DNA from: Chloroflexota bacterium
GTDB taxonomy: Bacteria > Chloroflexota > Anaerolineae > Anaerolineales > Villigracilaceae
DNA: 64,000 nt
Direction of reading: 5' to 3'
Assembly: GCA_013388855.1 (NCBI GenBank)
Contig: JACAEM010000010.1
Location: 1-64,000, forward strand
Made by a program: the position numbers and the translations under genes. The notes beneath the pieces are model-generated. The model searched no databases and was not told the origin of the DNA. It saw only the letters and a list, made by a program, of their open reading frames with translations. Below, one piece after another: positions 1 to 8,266 of the stretch (position 1 is its first letter; every line of letters starts with the position of its first letter).

Positions 1-204
1 ACAACGATATCTTTGCGAACCTGCATTTGTTGTTCCCGCTTTGTTCTGGCGGGTTGTCTCTTGGCAATATGGACATCTGTTCATTTCTCTATTTTAGCCC
101 ATCCATTTGGACACTCCCTTTAATGACATCGCAAGCGCGCCGGATGGCATGAGTTATACTTGACGCACATCCGACCCTTATCAGTCCACGCGAAGGAATG
201 CAGA

Positions 205-855
205 ATGATGCAGACCGAGATGTCCCCGAAAAGGAAATTGAGGGCGCTCATCGCCGATGACGTTCAGGAAACGCGCCGCAACACTCGCCTGATGCTGGCG
301 ACCATCGATGATGTGGAAGTCGTTGCTATCGCGTCGAACGGGATACAGGCCGTACAACTGGCGAAGGAACATCATCCCGACATCCTGCTGCTGGACATCA
401 ACATGCCCGACATGGATGGTCTGACAGCCTACCGCGAGATCACGAAGTCCCTGCCGGGAATAGGCTGCATCATCATCTCCGCAGAGAAGGACCCTGCCAC
501 ATTTCGCAACGCCATTTCGGCAGGCGTGCAGGAATACCTTGTCAAGCCGTTCACCGTGGACGAACTGGAGACTGCCATCGGTCGGATGCGCGAGCGCGTA
601 GAACAACAACGCGTCAAACGAATGCAGGATACACAGCTTCGCAAACAGCGCGAAGCCTATCTTCTGCAACTGGCAACGGAATACGCCCGGACACGCCGCA
701 CCGATGATCAAGCCATGCAGGTCTTCGAGCAATTGGCTGAAAATCCGAACTGTGAACCGCGCTGGCTTCAAACTCTTGCCATGATCTACGTGGTACGCCA
801 AAAATGGGACAGGCTCAAGGTCCTTGCCGAAAAGATCGAGCAGAGAAGTAAATAA
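205..855 (+). CDS. Response regulator with receiver domain and helical C-terminal region
   Basis: The 216-residue protein starts with a CheY-like receiver: acidic pair Asp18/Asp19, phosphoacceptor Asp64 in LLLDINMPDMDG, Ser92 and Lys114 in YLVKPF, so all key residues are present. After about residue 125 there is a charged coiled-coil stretch and a helical, TPR-like tail rather than a recognisable DNA-binding domain, so output is probably by protein contact. A TTG start at 160 is possible, but ATG 205 is preferred because AAGGAA lies about 8 bases upstream. A TATACT box at 155-160 could be its -10 element. No histidine kinase is adjacent, so its partner is unknown. Confidence 0.85.
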   Translation: MMQTEMSPKRKLRALIADDVQETRRNTRLMLATIDDVEVVAIASNGIQAVQLAKEHHPDILLLDINMPDMDGLTAYREITKSLPGIGCIIISAEKDPATFRNAISAGVQEYLVKPFTVDELETAIGRMRERVEQQRVKRMQDTQLRKQREAYLLQLATEYARTRRTDDQAMQVFEQLAENPNCEPRWLQTLAMIYVVRQKWDRLKVLAEKIEQRSK

Positions 856-860
856 CAACC

Positions 861-944
861 CCGTCATTGCGAGCCGATAGGCGAAGCAATCCCCGACTCG
901 CGAGGAGATTGCTTCGTCGCCCTTCGAGCTCCTCGCACTGACGG
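861..944. repeat. Interspersed palindromic repeat, GTCATTGCGAG family
   Basis: CCGTCATTGCGAG at 861-873 is mirrored by CTCGCACTGACGG at 932-944, and inside these GAAGCAATC pairs with GATTGCTTC. It fills the gap between the response regulator and the next gene. Elements with this core are common between genes in many environmental bacteria. As RNA it would form a long hairpin and may end or stabilise the upstream transcript. Confidence 0.75.
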
Positions 945-963
945 AATAATTTTTGGAGTATCA

Positions 964-2262
964 ATGAAAATTGCAATTATCGGCGCGGGGTTCGGCGGCA
1001 TGGCGGCCGCCTATGACCTGCGCAAAGCCGGGCACAAAGTTGTCATTTTTGAATCCGCCGATTATGTTGGCGGGCTGGCGGCGGGGTTCAAGGAGCCTCA
1101 CTGGGATTGGACGGTCGAGAAGTTCTATCACCACTGGTTCCAGTCGGATTCGTCCATGCTGGGATTGATCGATGAACTCGGCTGGTCGAACAAGGTGTTG
1201 TTCCCCCGTCCGTTGACGGTGATGTATCATGACGGGAAATTTTATCCCTTCGACTCGATCCTCAAAGCGCTTCTCTTTCCGGGACTTGGGTTTGGTCTCG
1301 ATAAAATCAGATTCGGCTTCGTTGGACTTTTCCTCCGTTTAACGAATGATTGGCGTTCGCTCGAAAAAGTCACTGCCGATGAATGGATGATGAAATGGGC
1401 GGGCAAGCGCGTCTACGAGCAGATGTGGAAACCGCTGCTGGTCGGGAAGTTCGGTCCGTTCTACCGGGATGTCAACATGGCGTGGATGTGGGCGCGCATC
1501 AAGGCACGCACCACGCGTCTTGGCACGTTCGAAGGCGGCTTCCAGAATTTTGCGGACAAGTTCGCGGAAAAACTGCGCGGGATGAGAGTCGAGATCAGGC
1601 TGGGAGCGCAGGTCAAGTTCATTAAACGGAATCAGACCTCGGGCTTGTCCATCGACGCGAATGGCGTCGTTGAACCGTTCGATCAGGTGCTGGTCACTGT
1701 ATCCCCGAATCTGATGGCGAAGATGTGTCCTGATCTTCCTGAAGAATATTTGAAAGGGCTGCTCGAGTTAAAGTCGATGGGGGCGGTGGTGATGGTTCTG
1801 TCGCTGAAGCGTCAATTGTCGAAGGATGGTTATTACTGGTTCAACCTGCCAAAGGATACCGGCTTCCCGATGCTGGCGCTGGTGGAGCACACGAATTTTG
1901 TTTCAAAGGAACATTTTGGCGGCGACCACATTGTGTATGCAGGCGATTATTTGGAATTAGGTCACGAGTATTTTTCGCTGAACGACGAGCAATTGCTGGA
2001 ACGGTTTTTGCCCGCCTTCGAACGGATCAACCCCGAATTTACGCGCGACTGGGTGAAGAAGGTTTGGGTGACGAAGACGAATTACGCCCAGCCTGTGCCG
2101 TTGTTGAACCACTCGAAGAACATCCCTGCCATTCAAACACCTGTGGAGGGATTGTATTTCGCCTCGATGAGCCAGGTTTACCCGTGGGACCGCGGCACGA
2201 ATTTCGCCGTGGAGATCGGCAGACGGGCGGCGAGGATCATGTTGGAGAAGTCGAAGGTTTAA
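964..2262 (+). CDS. FAD-dependent amine oxidase / protoporphyrinogen-oxidase-like protein
   Basis: The 432-residue protein opens with a Rossmann dinucleotide-binding motif, GAGFGGMAAAYDLRKAGH, followed by an acidic residue (FESADYVGG) typical of the FAD-binding NAD(P)/amine oxidase superfamily. The C-terminal part contains YPWDRGTNFAVEIGRRAA, matching the second FAD contact region of that family. Substrate cannot be read from sequence; relatives include protoporphyrinogen oxidases, phytoene desaturases and UDP-galactopyranose mutase-like proteins. GGAG lies just upstream of the ATG. It is probably cytoplasmic or membrane-associated, as no signal peptide is seen. Confidence 0.85.
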   Translation: MKIAIIGAGFGGMAAAYDLRKAGHKVVIFESADYVGGLAAGFKEPHWDWTVEKFYHHWFQSDSSMLGLIDELGWSNKVLFPRPLTVMYHDGKFYPFDSILKALLFPGLGFGLDKIRFGFVGLFLRLTNDWRSLEKVTADEWMMKWAGKRVYEQMWKPLLVGKFGPFYRDVNMAWMWARIKARTTRLGTFEGGFQNFADKFAEKLRGMRVEIRLGAQVKFIKRNQTSGLSIDANGVVEPFDQVLVTVSPNLMAKMCPDLPEEYLKGLLELKSMGAVVMVLSLKRQLSKDGYYWFNLPKDTGFPMLALVEHTNFVSKEHFGGDHIVYAGDYLELGHEYFSLNDEQLLERFLPAFERINPEFTRDWVKKVWVTKTNYAQPVPLLNHSKNIPAIQTPVEGLYFASMSQVYPWDRGTNFAVEIGRRAARIMLEKSKV

Positions 2263-2311
2263 AGTTTACTGCCCTTTCCGAGATGGAGAGGGCAGCATGA
2301 TTTGTATAAAT

Positions 2312-2375
2312 TTGCCACGAAGCCGCAGAGAACACAGAGAGAGAAGCTCAGTGATCCCTGTGTCTCAGTGGCAAG
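2312..2375. repeat. Interspersed palindromic repeat, TTGCCACGAAG family
   Basis: TTGCCAC at 2312-2318 is inverted as GTGGCAA at 2368-2374, with internal AACACAGAG and CTGTGTCTC arms. It lies between convergent genes (the flavoprotein and OsmC). The sequence matches a type of intergenic repeat often seen in environmental genomes, reading 'tctgtgtctcagtggc'. No coding role is apparent. Confidence 0.65.
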
Positions 2376-2397
2376 AGATCTTTTTTCTCTTGATGTA

Positions 2398-2820
2398 TTA
2401 TCCCACCAGCTTCGCCACCAATTTGATTTCCGGTACAGCCGCCAGCGCCTTGGACACAGGACAGCCCTGCTTGGCGGACTCGGCGTGCTTTTGCAGGTCT
2501 TCGTCACTCAGCCCGGGGACCTCCACTTCGGTGTTGAGTTCGATCAGCGAAATGGTGGGACCGTCCGTGAGATGCACGGTGGCGGTCGTGGAAATGCGCG
2601 TGGGGGTGAATCCCGCCTTGGTAAGCAATGCGGAAAGGAACATCGAATAACAACCGGCGTGCGCCGCGCCGATCAATTCTTCGGGGTTGGTACCGGGTCC
2701 TGTATCGAAGCGTGATGCCCAGGTATACGGACCGTCATACGCGCCGCTTCCCACCCGCATCGTGCCAGCGCCTTCCTTCAATGTGCCTTTCCATTCTGCA
2801 GAAGATATTCGAACAGCCAT
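2398..2820 (-). CDS. OsmC/Ohr-family peroxiredoxin-like protein
   Basis: Reading from ATG 2820, where GAGGAG sits upstream, gives 140 residues, the usual OsmC length. The two conserved thiols are visible in HAGCYSMFLSALL and GCPVSKALA. OsmC proteins reduce organic hydroperoxides with this cysteine pair and act as cytoplasmic homodimers. The frame continues upstream for 58 codons, but that extension overlaps the divergent promoter region and lacks family similarity. It is transcribed away from the phosphodiesterase gene. Confidence 0.9.
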   Translation of the reverse strand: MAVRISSAEWKGTLKEGAGTMRVGSGAYDGPYTWASRFDTGPGTNPEELIGAAHAGCYSMFLSALLTKAGFTPTRISTTATVHLTDGPTISLIELNTEVEVPGLSDEDLQKHAESAKQGCPVSKALAAVPEIKLVAKLVG

Positions 2821-2905
2821 ACTCTCCTCACTTCCTAAAATTGGGTTGATGTTTGATTGTACTTCTGAAACAGGGTGCAAACAAGCCATTATTCCAAGGG
2901 AAAAG

Positions 2906-2911
2906 TATAAT
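2906..2911 (+). promoter_or_regulatory. TATAAT -10 box of a leaderless gene
   Basis: A perfect TATAAT ends six bases before the ATG at 2918, so transcription is expected to begin at or next to the start codon. No Shine-Dalgarno sequence precedes that ATG. The same layout recurs at four other genes in the window. Confidence 0.6.
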
Positions 2912-2917
2912 CGCATA

Positions 2918-4111
2918 ATGGAAAAGATCAATTCGACTTTCATCAAACCACGGTATGACTCGGGAGGATATGCCGGGATCCCGAACCGCATCATAGAAGC
3001 ATTTGCCTCGAAGAGTTACGATGCTGTCATTTTGTTTCTGGTGGATGGCTTTGGCTGGCGCTTTTATGAGCGTTTTCAGGATGCGCCGTTTATCAAACGG
3101 ATCGCCAAACATGGCACAATCAAAAAACTGACATCCCAATTTCCATCCACGACCGCCGCGCATGTGACGACGATCCATACCGGGCTGCCCGTCGGTGAGA
3201 GCGGCGTGTACGAGTGGTACTACTATGAGCCGCAGGTGGATGCCGTCATCGCGCCGCTGCTGTTCTCCCATGCTGGCACGATGGAGCGCGACTCGCTTAA
3301 GTCCACAAAGATCGAGCCGTCAGCGTTGTATCCGCGTGGTGTTTTTTATCCCGAATTGAAAAGGATGGGCGTGGAGTCGTATGTGTTTGGCATCCGCGAT
3401 TACACTCCTTCTACGTATTCGAAGATCGTCATGGCAGGGGCAGAGCAGGTCGCATTCAAAACGTTGTCAGAGGCACTGGTCAATGTGGGATTATTGCTTG
3501 AAAAGCAGGACCAACCCACCTACCTGCATCTCTATTTTGACAGGATCGATGCACTCGGACACGAGTACGGTCCCTCCGCGCCGCAGACAGAAGCCGAGAT
3601 TGAGACTTTCCTGCTTATGATGGAGCATTACTTCGAGCGCACCTTCAAAGCAAAGAAACGAATCCTTTTCCTGATGACCGCCGACCACGGACAAGCGGAA
3701 GTGGATCCGAAGACAACGATCTACCTGAACCGGGATGTGCGTTTTGCCGGTGTCGAACGATTTCTCAAAACCAACAGTCAGGAAAGGCTGATCGTCCCTG
3801 CGGGTTCGGCGCGGGATATGTTCCTCCACATCAGGGAGGAAATGCTCAGTGAAGCACAGGCGTTCCTTGCGCCGCGTCTCGAAGGGAAAGCCGATGTGGT
3901 GAAAACGGAAACTCTCAGCAAAGAGGGTTATTTCGGTGCGGAGGTTTCAACACGATTTCGGGAACGTGTGGGCAATCTGGTCATCCTGCCGTATCGCTAC
4001 GAGTCCGTGTGGTGGTACGAGAAGGACAAGTTCGAGATGAAGTTCTACGGTCACCATGGCGGGTTGACGCCGCAGGAGATGGAGACGGTTCTATACTCAC
4101 TTGAGGTTTGA
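2918..4111 (+). CDS. Alkaline-phosphatase-superfamily phosphodiesterase/nucleotide pyrophosphatase-like protein
   Basis: The 397-residue protein has the metal-binding and nucleophile motifs of the type I phosphodiesterase family: Asp in LVDGFGW, the nucleophile Thr region STTAAHVTTIHTG, FDRIDALGHEYGP, TADHGQ and a final GHHGGLTP. Such enzymes hydrolyse phosphodiesters or pyrophosphates with two zinc ions. The open frame extends upstream, but ATG 2918 is chosen because homologous sequence begins there and TATAAT lies six bases before it. No signal peptide is evident, which is unusual for a family often exported. The natural substrate is unknown. Confidence 0.85.
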   Translation: MEKINSTFIKPRYDSGGYAGIPNRIIEAFASKSYDAVILFLVDGFGWRFYERFQDAPFIKRIAKHGTIKKLTSQFPSTTAAHVTTIHTGLPVGESGVYEWYYYEPQVDAVIAPLLFSHAGTMERDSLKSTKIEPSALYPRGVFYPELKRMGVESYVFGIRDYTPSTYSKIVMAGAEQVAFKTLSEALVNVGLLLEKQDQPTYLHLYFDRIDALGHEYGPSAPQTEAEIETFLLMMEHYFERTFKAKKRILFLMTADHGQAEVDPKTTIYLNRDVRFAGVERFLKTNSQERLIVPAGSARDMFLHIREEMLSEAQAFLAPRLEGKADVVKTETLSKEGYFGAEVSTRFRERVGNLVILPYRYESVWWYEKDKFEMKFYGHHGGLTPQEMETVLYSLEV

Positions 4112-4125
4112 TTCCGTTATCAGGA

Positions 4126-4161
4126 ATCAAAAGAGCGACCCAATCGGATCGCTCTTTTGAT
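4126..4161. terminator. Bidirectional intrinsic terminator
   Basis: ATCAAAAGAGCGA (4126-4138) pairs perfectly with TCGCTCTTTTGAT (4149-4161). The A/T-rich outer arms provide a U-run on either strand. It lies between two convergent genes, and its right arm touches the stop codon of the NBR1-like gene. Confidence 0.85.
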
Positions 4162-5114
4162 TAATCTTCACGACTGTGAGGATTGGGACTCCAATCCGTG
4201 ATATTGATGCCTGTGGTGGTTTGCCCGCCTTTGACCACGAATTTCTTCATGATCAGGCTGTCGTTGACATAGGCACCCTGCAGGTTGTAGTTGGGGACCG
4301 ACGCATAAGCATAGTAGGTTCCAGTGGGAAGTAGGACGCTGTAGCTCGGGTTCCTCTCTGGGATGGAGAACTGGATGATTTCTCCCGTAACTGCGTTCTC
4401 GAAGTACAGGGTCAGCGGCGGGTTGAATTCGCTCGGGTACGAGAAGTTGCCCATGACCGTTCCATGCGGCAGGTCTTCCATACGGATGTCCACAAAGAAT
4501 GCCTTGTTGGCATTGTCGCCATACCCGAACATCACTCCGGAAGGATTCCGCAACATCCAGTAGCCTGTGTAGTGGCCGCGCTTCGCCGGGGCTGTCAATG
4601 TGACCGACACATCCACGGTCTGACCGGGGGAAACGTTGCCGGGCAAACGAACCGCTGTGGTGCCGCCCATCGGATCACCGCTGACGAAAACCAGCATGTA
4701 ATCGGGAGTCCATGTGCAGGTGCCGCGGTTCTTCAAACGCCAGGTTTTGGTAAAGGTCTCGCCTGCTGTGAGTTTGGTCCCATCGGGGATGGACACATCC
4801 TTGATGAAGGAAACCCAATCGCAATAGGAAACAGCCGTCGCCGTGGGGAGAGGCGTATTGGTCGGCAGGGGAGTATTTGTCGGCGGGATCGAGGTCGCCG
4901 TTGCGGGAGGAAGAGGCGTCTGCGTGGGCGCGTTCTGGGTCATCGCGACGATGGTCTGTGTGACCATGGCTTGAACGGTCGCAACGTTATCCACCGATAC
5001 AGGCTGCTCATACTGAAGGAGCGGCGCGGCGAATACGGCGATAGGCAGACAAGCCACCATCACAAGGGCGATCAAGCCGAATACTATAAGAATTGAATTG
5101 GTTGTAATTTTCAT
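4161..5114 (-). CDS. Secreted NBR1-Ig-like domain protein with Pro/Thr linker
   Basis: The 317-residue protein has a signal sequence or membrane anchor (ILIVFGLIALVMVACLPIAV), a low-complexity Pro/Thr linker at about residues 60-92, and then an NBR1 Ig-like domain (about 93-205). Diagnostic segments are DGTKLTAGETFTKTWRLKNR and GTCTWTPDYMLVFVSGD. The last ~110 residues form a separate beta-rich region. Members of this group are cell-surface proteins common in Anaerolineae, of unproven role. A strong GGAGGTG precedes the ATG. The leader upstream may be structured. Confidence 0.85.
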   Translation of the reverse strand: MKITTNSILIVFGLIALVMVACLPIAVFAAPLLQYEQPVSVDNVATVQAMVTQTIVAMTQNAPTQTPLPPATATSIPPTNTPLPTNTPLPTATAVSYCDWVSFIKDVSIPDGTKLTAGETFTKTWRLKNRGTCTWTPDYMLVFVSGDPMGGTTAVRLPGNVSPGQTVDVSVTLTAPAKRGHYTGYWMLRNPSGVMFGYGDNANKAFFVDIRMEDLPHGTVMGNFSYPSEFNPPLTLYFENAVTGEIIQFSIPERNPSYSVLLPTGTYYAYASVPNYNLQGAYVNDSLIMKKFVVKGGQTTTGINITDWSPNPHSRED

Positions 5115-5149
5115 CGTGCACCTCCAGTATCGTGCTGAAAATGGACGAT

Positions 5150-5210
5150 GCTCCCCTCAGAAAGGTTCCCGGCTTCAAGTCTCCCACTTGGGTACTACCT
5201 GTCAGAAGAA
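5150..5210 (-). other. Candidate structured 5' leader of the NBR1-Ig gene
   Basis: Nested complementarity is visible: an outer AGGT/ACCT pair (5163-5166 with 5197-5200) enclosing CAAGT/ACTTG (5176-5180 with 5186-5190) around a CTCCC/GGGAG loop. It lies 40-100 bases upstream of the start codon on the - strand. I could not match it to a riboswitch class I know. It may be ordinary leader sequence. Confidence 0.3.
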
Positions 5211-5246
5211 TAAAAAGACTTCCGAAGAGTTGCATCTTCGGAAGTC
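5211..5246 (-). terminator. Intrinsic terminator of the cytochrome b561 gene
   Basis: GACTTCCGAAGA (5217-5228) pairs perfectly with TCTTCGGAAGTC (5235-5246). On the - strand the hairpin is followed by a run of five U residues. It lies just after the stop codon of the cytochrome b561 gene. Confidence 0.85.
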
Positions 5247-5257
5247 CATGCGAACAG

Positions 5258-5797
5258 TTATTCCTTTCCAAACCACATTCTGGAGAGCAGGTTGTCCCTG
5301 CGGATGAACTGGTGGTACATTGCCGCGCCGATGTGCAGGACAACCAACGCCAGCAGGAGCGAGGACGACAAACCATGTCCCATACGCGGCAGGTACTGGA
5401 AGAAATCCTGCGGGTAGGGCGCCTGTCCGCCAAAGATGGCTGGCAGGTTCGCCATCTGAAAAAGACCAAACCCGCTCACTGCCATGCCGATGAGCAGTAG
5501 GTAAAGCAGGAAGTGAACAACCTTTGACAGGAAATTCAAAAAAGCATTCCCGGCATCTGCGGGGGCGGGGCGGTTTGTTGTAAAACGAAGCACCAGCCGG
5601 ATCGCCAGCAAAACCCCAATCGCCATGCCGGTATAAGCATGGATTTGCAACATAAACACCTTTTGCGGGTCATCGGGTGAAACGCCGGGCATTACAAACT
5701 TCCCAATACCAAGCATCATCAGTATGAGAAGAGCCATCAGCCAGTGCAAAATCACATGAACAGGATGATAACGGGCGGGAGCGGATTCCTTCGACAT
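5258..5797 (-). CDS. Cytochrome b561-family diheme membrane protein
   Basis: From ATG 5797, preceded by AAAGGAA, the protein has 179 residues with four predicted membrane helices. Heme-ligand histidines are visible in HPVHVILHWLMALL, HAYTGMAIG, VVHFLLYLL and LHIGAAMYHQF. This matches the bacterial cytochrome b561 (YodB/CybB) family, which moves electrons between the quinone pool and a partner such as superoxide or a periplasmic carrier. A longer frame upstream lacks a ribosome site and similarity. It is a single gene with its own terminator. Confidence 0.88.
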   Translation of the reverse strand: MSKESAPARYHPVHVILHWLMALLILMMLGIGKFVMPGVSPDDPQKVFMLQIHAYTGMAIGVLLAIRLVLRFTTNRPAPADAGNAFLNFLSKVVHFLLYLLLIGMAVSGFGLFQMANLPAIFGGQAPYPQDFFQYLPRMGHGLSSSLLLALVVLHIGAAMYHQFIRRDNLLSRMWFGKE

Positions 5798-6084
5798 GCT
5801 GTTTCCTTTCATATTGGAATTGACATGCAACTTTGACGATATCAGTCCATGCTTTTTTACATAACGCGGATTGGAATATTGTCCTCGCATCCGTCGAAGC
5901 CGAAGGTTGGTTCCGTTGAATGTTTCCTCGGTATTTGCCTGGACATTGTAACAAAATGGAAATGCTAAAACACGAATCGCTCCCATTCTCTATGTGAACA
6001 AAGGATGATGGAGTAAAATACATTTCATCTTGTTCCACCCGCCGTGGTTCGGCGGGTACCTCAAACCCAAAGGAGACTTTCCCC

Positions 6085-6510
6085 ATGTATCACACGATCA
6101 TCATCGCTGGCAACGTCGGTAAAGACCCTGAAATGCGCTATACACCCTCCGGACAGGCAGTAACCTCGTTCTCAGTCGCCACCAATCGCCAATACACCAC
6201 CGGCAACGGCGAACAGGTGAAGGAAACCATCTGGTTTCGTGTTTCCACCTGGGGCAAAACCGCCGAGATCTGCAACCAGTATATCAAGAAGGGCTCAAAA
6301 GTTTTGATCGAAGGACGCCTGACCCCCGACAAAGCCACAGGAGGTCCGCGTATCTGGACCAAACAGGACGGCACCCCCGGCGCATCCTTCGAGGTGACAG
6401 CCAGCACCGTCCGGTTTCTCTCCTCGCGCGGTGAAGGCGGTGGTGACATGCCCATGCACGGCGGCATGGAGGGAGCAGAGATTCCTCTGGAAGACGATAT
6501 CCCATTCTAG
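6085..6510 (+). CDS. ssb: Single-stranded DNA-binding protein
   Basis: The 141-residue protein has an N-terminal OB fold (MYHTIIIAGNVGKDPEMRYT through VLIEGRL) and a short Gly/Met-rich tail. It ends in the acidic tip EDDIPF, which recruits replication and repair partners in SSB proteins. AAAGGAGA precedes the ATG. It leads a co-directional group with a DUF3467 gene and a translin gene, suggesting a nucleic-acid context, though the link is positional only. Confidence 0.95.
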   Translation: MYHTIIIAGNVGKDPEMRYTPSGQAVTSFSVATNRQYTTGNGEQVKETIWFRVSTWGKTAEICNQYIKKGSKVLIEGRLTPDKATGGPRIWTKQDGTPGASFEVTASTVRFLSSRGEGGGDMPMHGGMEGAEIPLEDDIPF

Positions 6511-6587
6511 CCTTTTGCAACAGGTCTGATGAGTCGATCTTCCGGCTTCTTGGACCTGTTTGTTTCTATACCATTAGAAAGACGATC

Positions 6588-6920
6588 ATGACAACACCTC
6601 AACCTCCTCAACAATCGCCCGGTCCGCAAATGGAGATCCCACAGGGGCTCGAACCCGTATACACCAACCTGGCAAGGATTTCACACTCTCCGGCGGATAT
6701 CGTCATTGATTTTGCACAACTCCTGCCGGGTGAAGGCAAAGCCGGTGTCCGCGCCCGGGTCCTCATGACCCCACTAAGTGCAAAATTGCTCCTGCGCGCG
6801 TTGAAGGAAAACATCGCAAGGTATGAAGCCGCCTTTGGGGAGATCAACGTTCCCAATGCCAGCACATTGGCAGACAACCTATTTGGACGCATCCAGCCGC
6901 CCGAACCCCCGAAAGAATAG
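6588..6920 (+). CDS. DUF3467 family protein
   Basis: The 110-residue soluble protein begins with a Pro/Gln-rich stretch. It then shows the DUF3467 pattern: a strand-rich start (PVYTNLARISHSPADIVIDF) and a helix (LSAKLLLRALKENIARYEAAFG). Biochemical function is unknown for the family. It lies 78 bases after ssb and 24 bases before the translin gene, so the last two are probably co-transcribed. Confidence 0.75.
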   Translation: MTTPQPPQQSPGPQMEIPQGLEPVYTNLARISHSPADIVIDFAQLLPGEGKAGVRARVLMTPLSAKLLLRALKENIARYEAAFGEINVPNASTLADNLFGRIQPPEPPKE

Positions 6921-6943
6921 ATCGAAAGTACAGGACCGTCCTT

Positions 6944-7639
6944 ATGCACAAGCTCGAAAAGATCGCTGACCAAATCCGCCAGAAATTCGACACTCGCACC
7001 GCCATGCGCGACCAGGCGCTTGCTCAGGCAAGGCAACTAACGCGCGCCTGCTCTCTTGCCATACGCGCAGTCCACAGGGATGACAAGGACGCGATGGAGG
7101 CTCAACTGGTCGAGGCGGGTAAATTGGCAAGCGCCTTACGCGACGAATTGAAGTCGCATCCCGACCTGTACTACGCGGGATACACACAAGATGCCCTCAA
7201 GGAATATGTGGAGGCAAACGTCACCTGTGCTCTCATCCAGAATCACCCGCTTCAGACTCCCGAAGAGCTGATCGTCGAAGAATCGACCTACCTCAACGGG
7301 TTGGCGGAGGTCGTCGGCGAATTGCGCCGCCGCACGCTCGACATTCTTCGTTCCGGGTATTCGGAAGAAGCGGAACGTTTGCTCGGCTACATGGACGAGA
7401 TTTACTCGGTGCTTGTGACCATGGACTATCCCGATGCCATCACCAACGGATTGCGCCGTCAAACCGACCTTGCGCGCGGAATCATCGAAAAGACGCGCGG
7501 CGACGTGACCTTCAGCTTGCGCGGCGAACATCTGGCACAGGCGATCCGAAAGTTGAGCGGACAATTGAATGGCGGGTCGCATGGTGACAATAGCGATGAA
7601 GGGAGCAGGCTGCCGATTCAACGGGATGAGGATGATTAA
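6944..7639 (+). CDS. Translin-family protein
   Basis: The 231-residue protein is almost wholly helical. It carries the translin signature in its second half: YLNGLAEVVGELRRRTLDIL, then MDEIYSVLVTMDYPDAITNG, then LRRQTDLARGIIEKTRGDVT. Translin proteins form octameric rings that bind RNA or single-stranded DNA. In eukaryotes the TRAX partner supplies ribonuclease acidic residues; whether this bacterial form is catalytic cannot be decided here. The C-terminal 25 residues are hydrophilic and probably disordered. It is followed after three bases by a membrane protein gene. Confidence 0.85.
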   Translation: MHKLEKIADQIRQKFDTRTAMRDQALAQARQLTRACSLAIRAVHRDDKDAMEAQLVEAGKLASALRDELKSHPDLYYAGYTQDALKEYVEANVTCALIQNHPLQTPEELIVEESTYLNGLAEVVGELRRRTLDILRSGYSEEAERLLGYMDEIYSVLVTMDYPDAITNGLRRQTDLARGIIEKTRGDVTFSLRGEHLAQAIRKLSGQLNGGSHGDNSDEGSRLPIQRDEDD

Positions 7640-7642
7640 ACA

Positions 7643-8266
7643 ATGGCGCGAGGCGGAACGAAATTTCCGTTGATCGTGTATCGACATTTGCTCGGACGCT
7701 GGTGGACCGGACTCGTAGCCATTGGGTTGGCAATGTTTGGGCTGGCTTACACCGAGTACATCCAGCCGCTGGGCAAATTAATGCCCTGGCGCTGGCAACT
7801 TTTTGCAGCCATTGGTGGGTTGGGCGTTTTTATCGGGCTGTTTGTTTTGCTCATCCGGCAGTTTGCCTATGTCCAGGCATTCCCGAATTACTTGAAACTG
7901 GTTACACCGTTCCTGCGTATTAACATTTCATACAAGCGTATTCAAAAGGTCACACCTACGGAAATGCATTACCTGTTCCCGCGCAAAAGCATGTCCGGTT
8001 GGGTATGGGATATTTTCGAGCCGCTGGCTGGCAGGACAGCGGTGGTGGTCGAATTGAAAGCGTACCCTATTTCGCCTGTGATATTGCGCCTTTTCCTTTC
8101 GAGGTTCTTTTTCAAGGACAAGACGCCTCACTTTGTGATCCTCGTGAACGATTGGATGCGTTTCAGTTCGGAACTGGATAGTTTTCGAACAGGCGGCGCT
8201 CCCAACCCGAGACCCCCTCAGAAAAAGTCGAAGGATTCCATCCTCTCCCGGTTGCCTCAAAAATGA
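7643..8266 (+). CDS. Membrane protein with two N-terminal helices, unknown function
   Basis: I do not recognise a named family with certainty. The 207-residue protein has two membrane helices (about residues 20-36 and 48-70). A soluble basic region follows that may be a PH-like beta domain (FPNYLKLVTPFLRINISYKR, then TEMHYLFP). The tail is Pro/Lys/Ser-rich. It starts three bases after the translin stop and overlaps the next gene by four bases, so it sits in an operon. Confidence 0.65.
   Translation: MARGGTKFPLIVYRHLLGRWWTGLVAIGLAMFGLAYTEYIQPLGKLMPWRWQLFAAIGGLGVFIGLFVLLIRQFAYVQAFPNYLKLVTPFLRINISYKRIQKVTPTEMHYLFPRKSMSGWVWDIFEPLAGRTAVVVELKAYPISPVILRLFLSRFFFKDKTPHFVILVNDWMRFSSELDSFRTGGAPNPRPPQKKSKDSILSRLPQK

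Noticed and set aside
1-204. Possible gene or RNA before the first response regulator
   Set aside because: Only a weak CCCGC/GCGGG hairpin (35-53) and a TATACT box are seen; no frame with a start signal.
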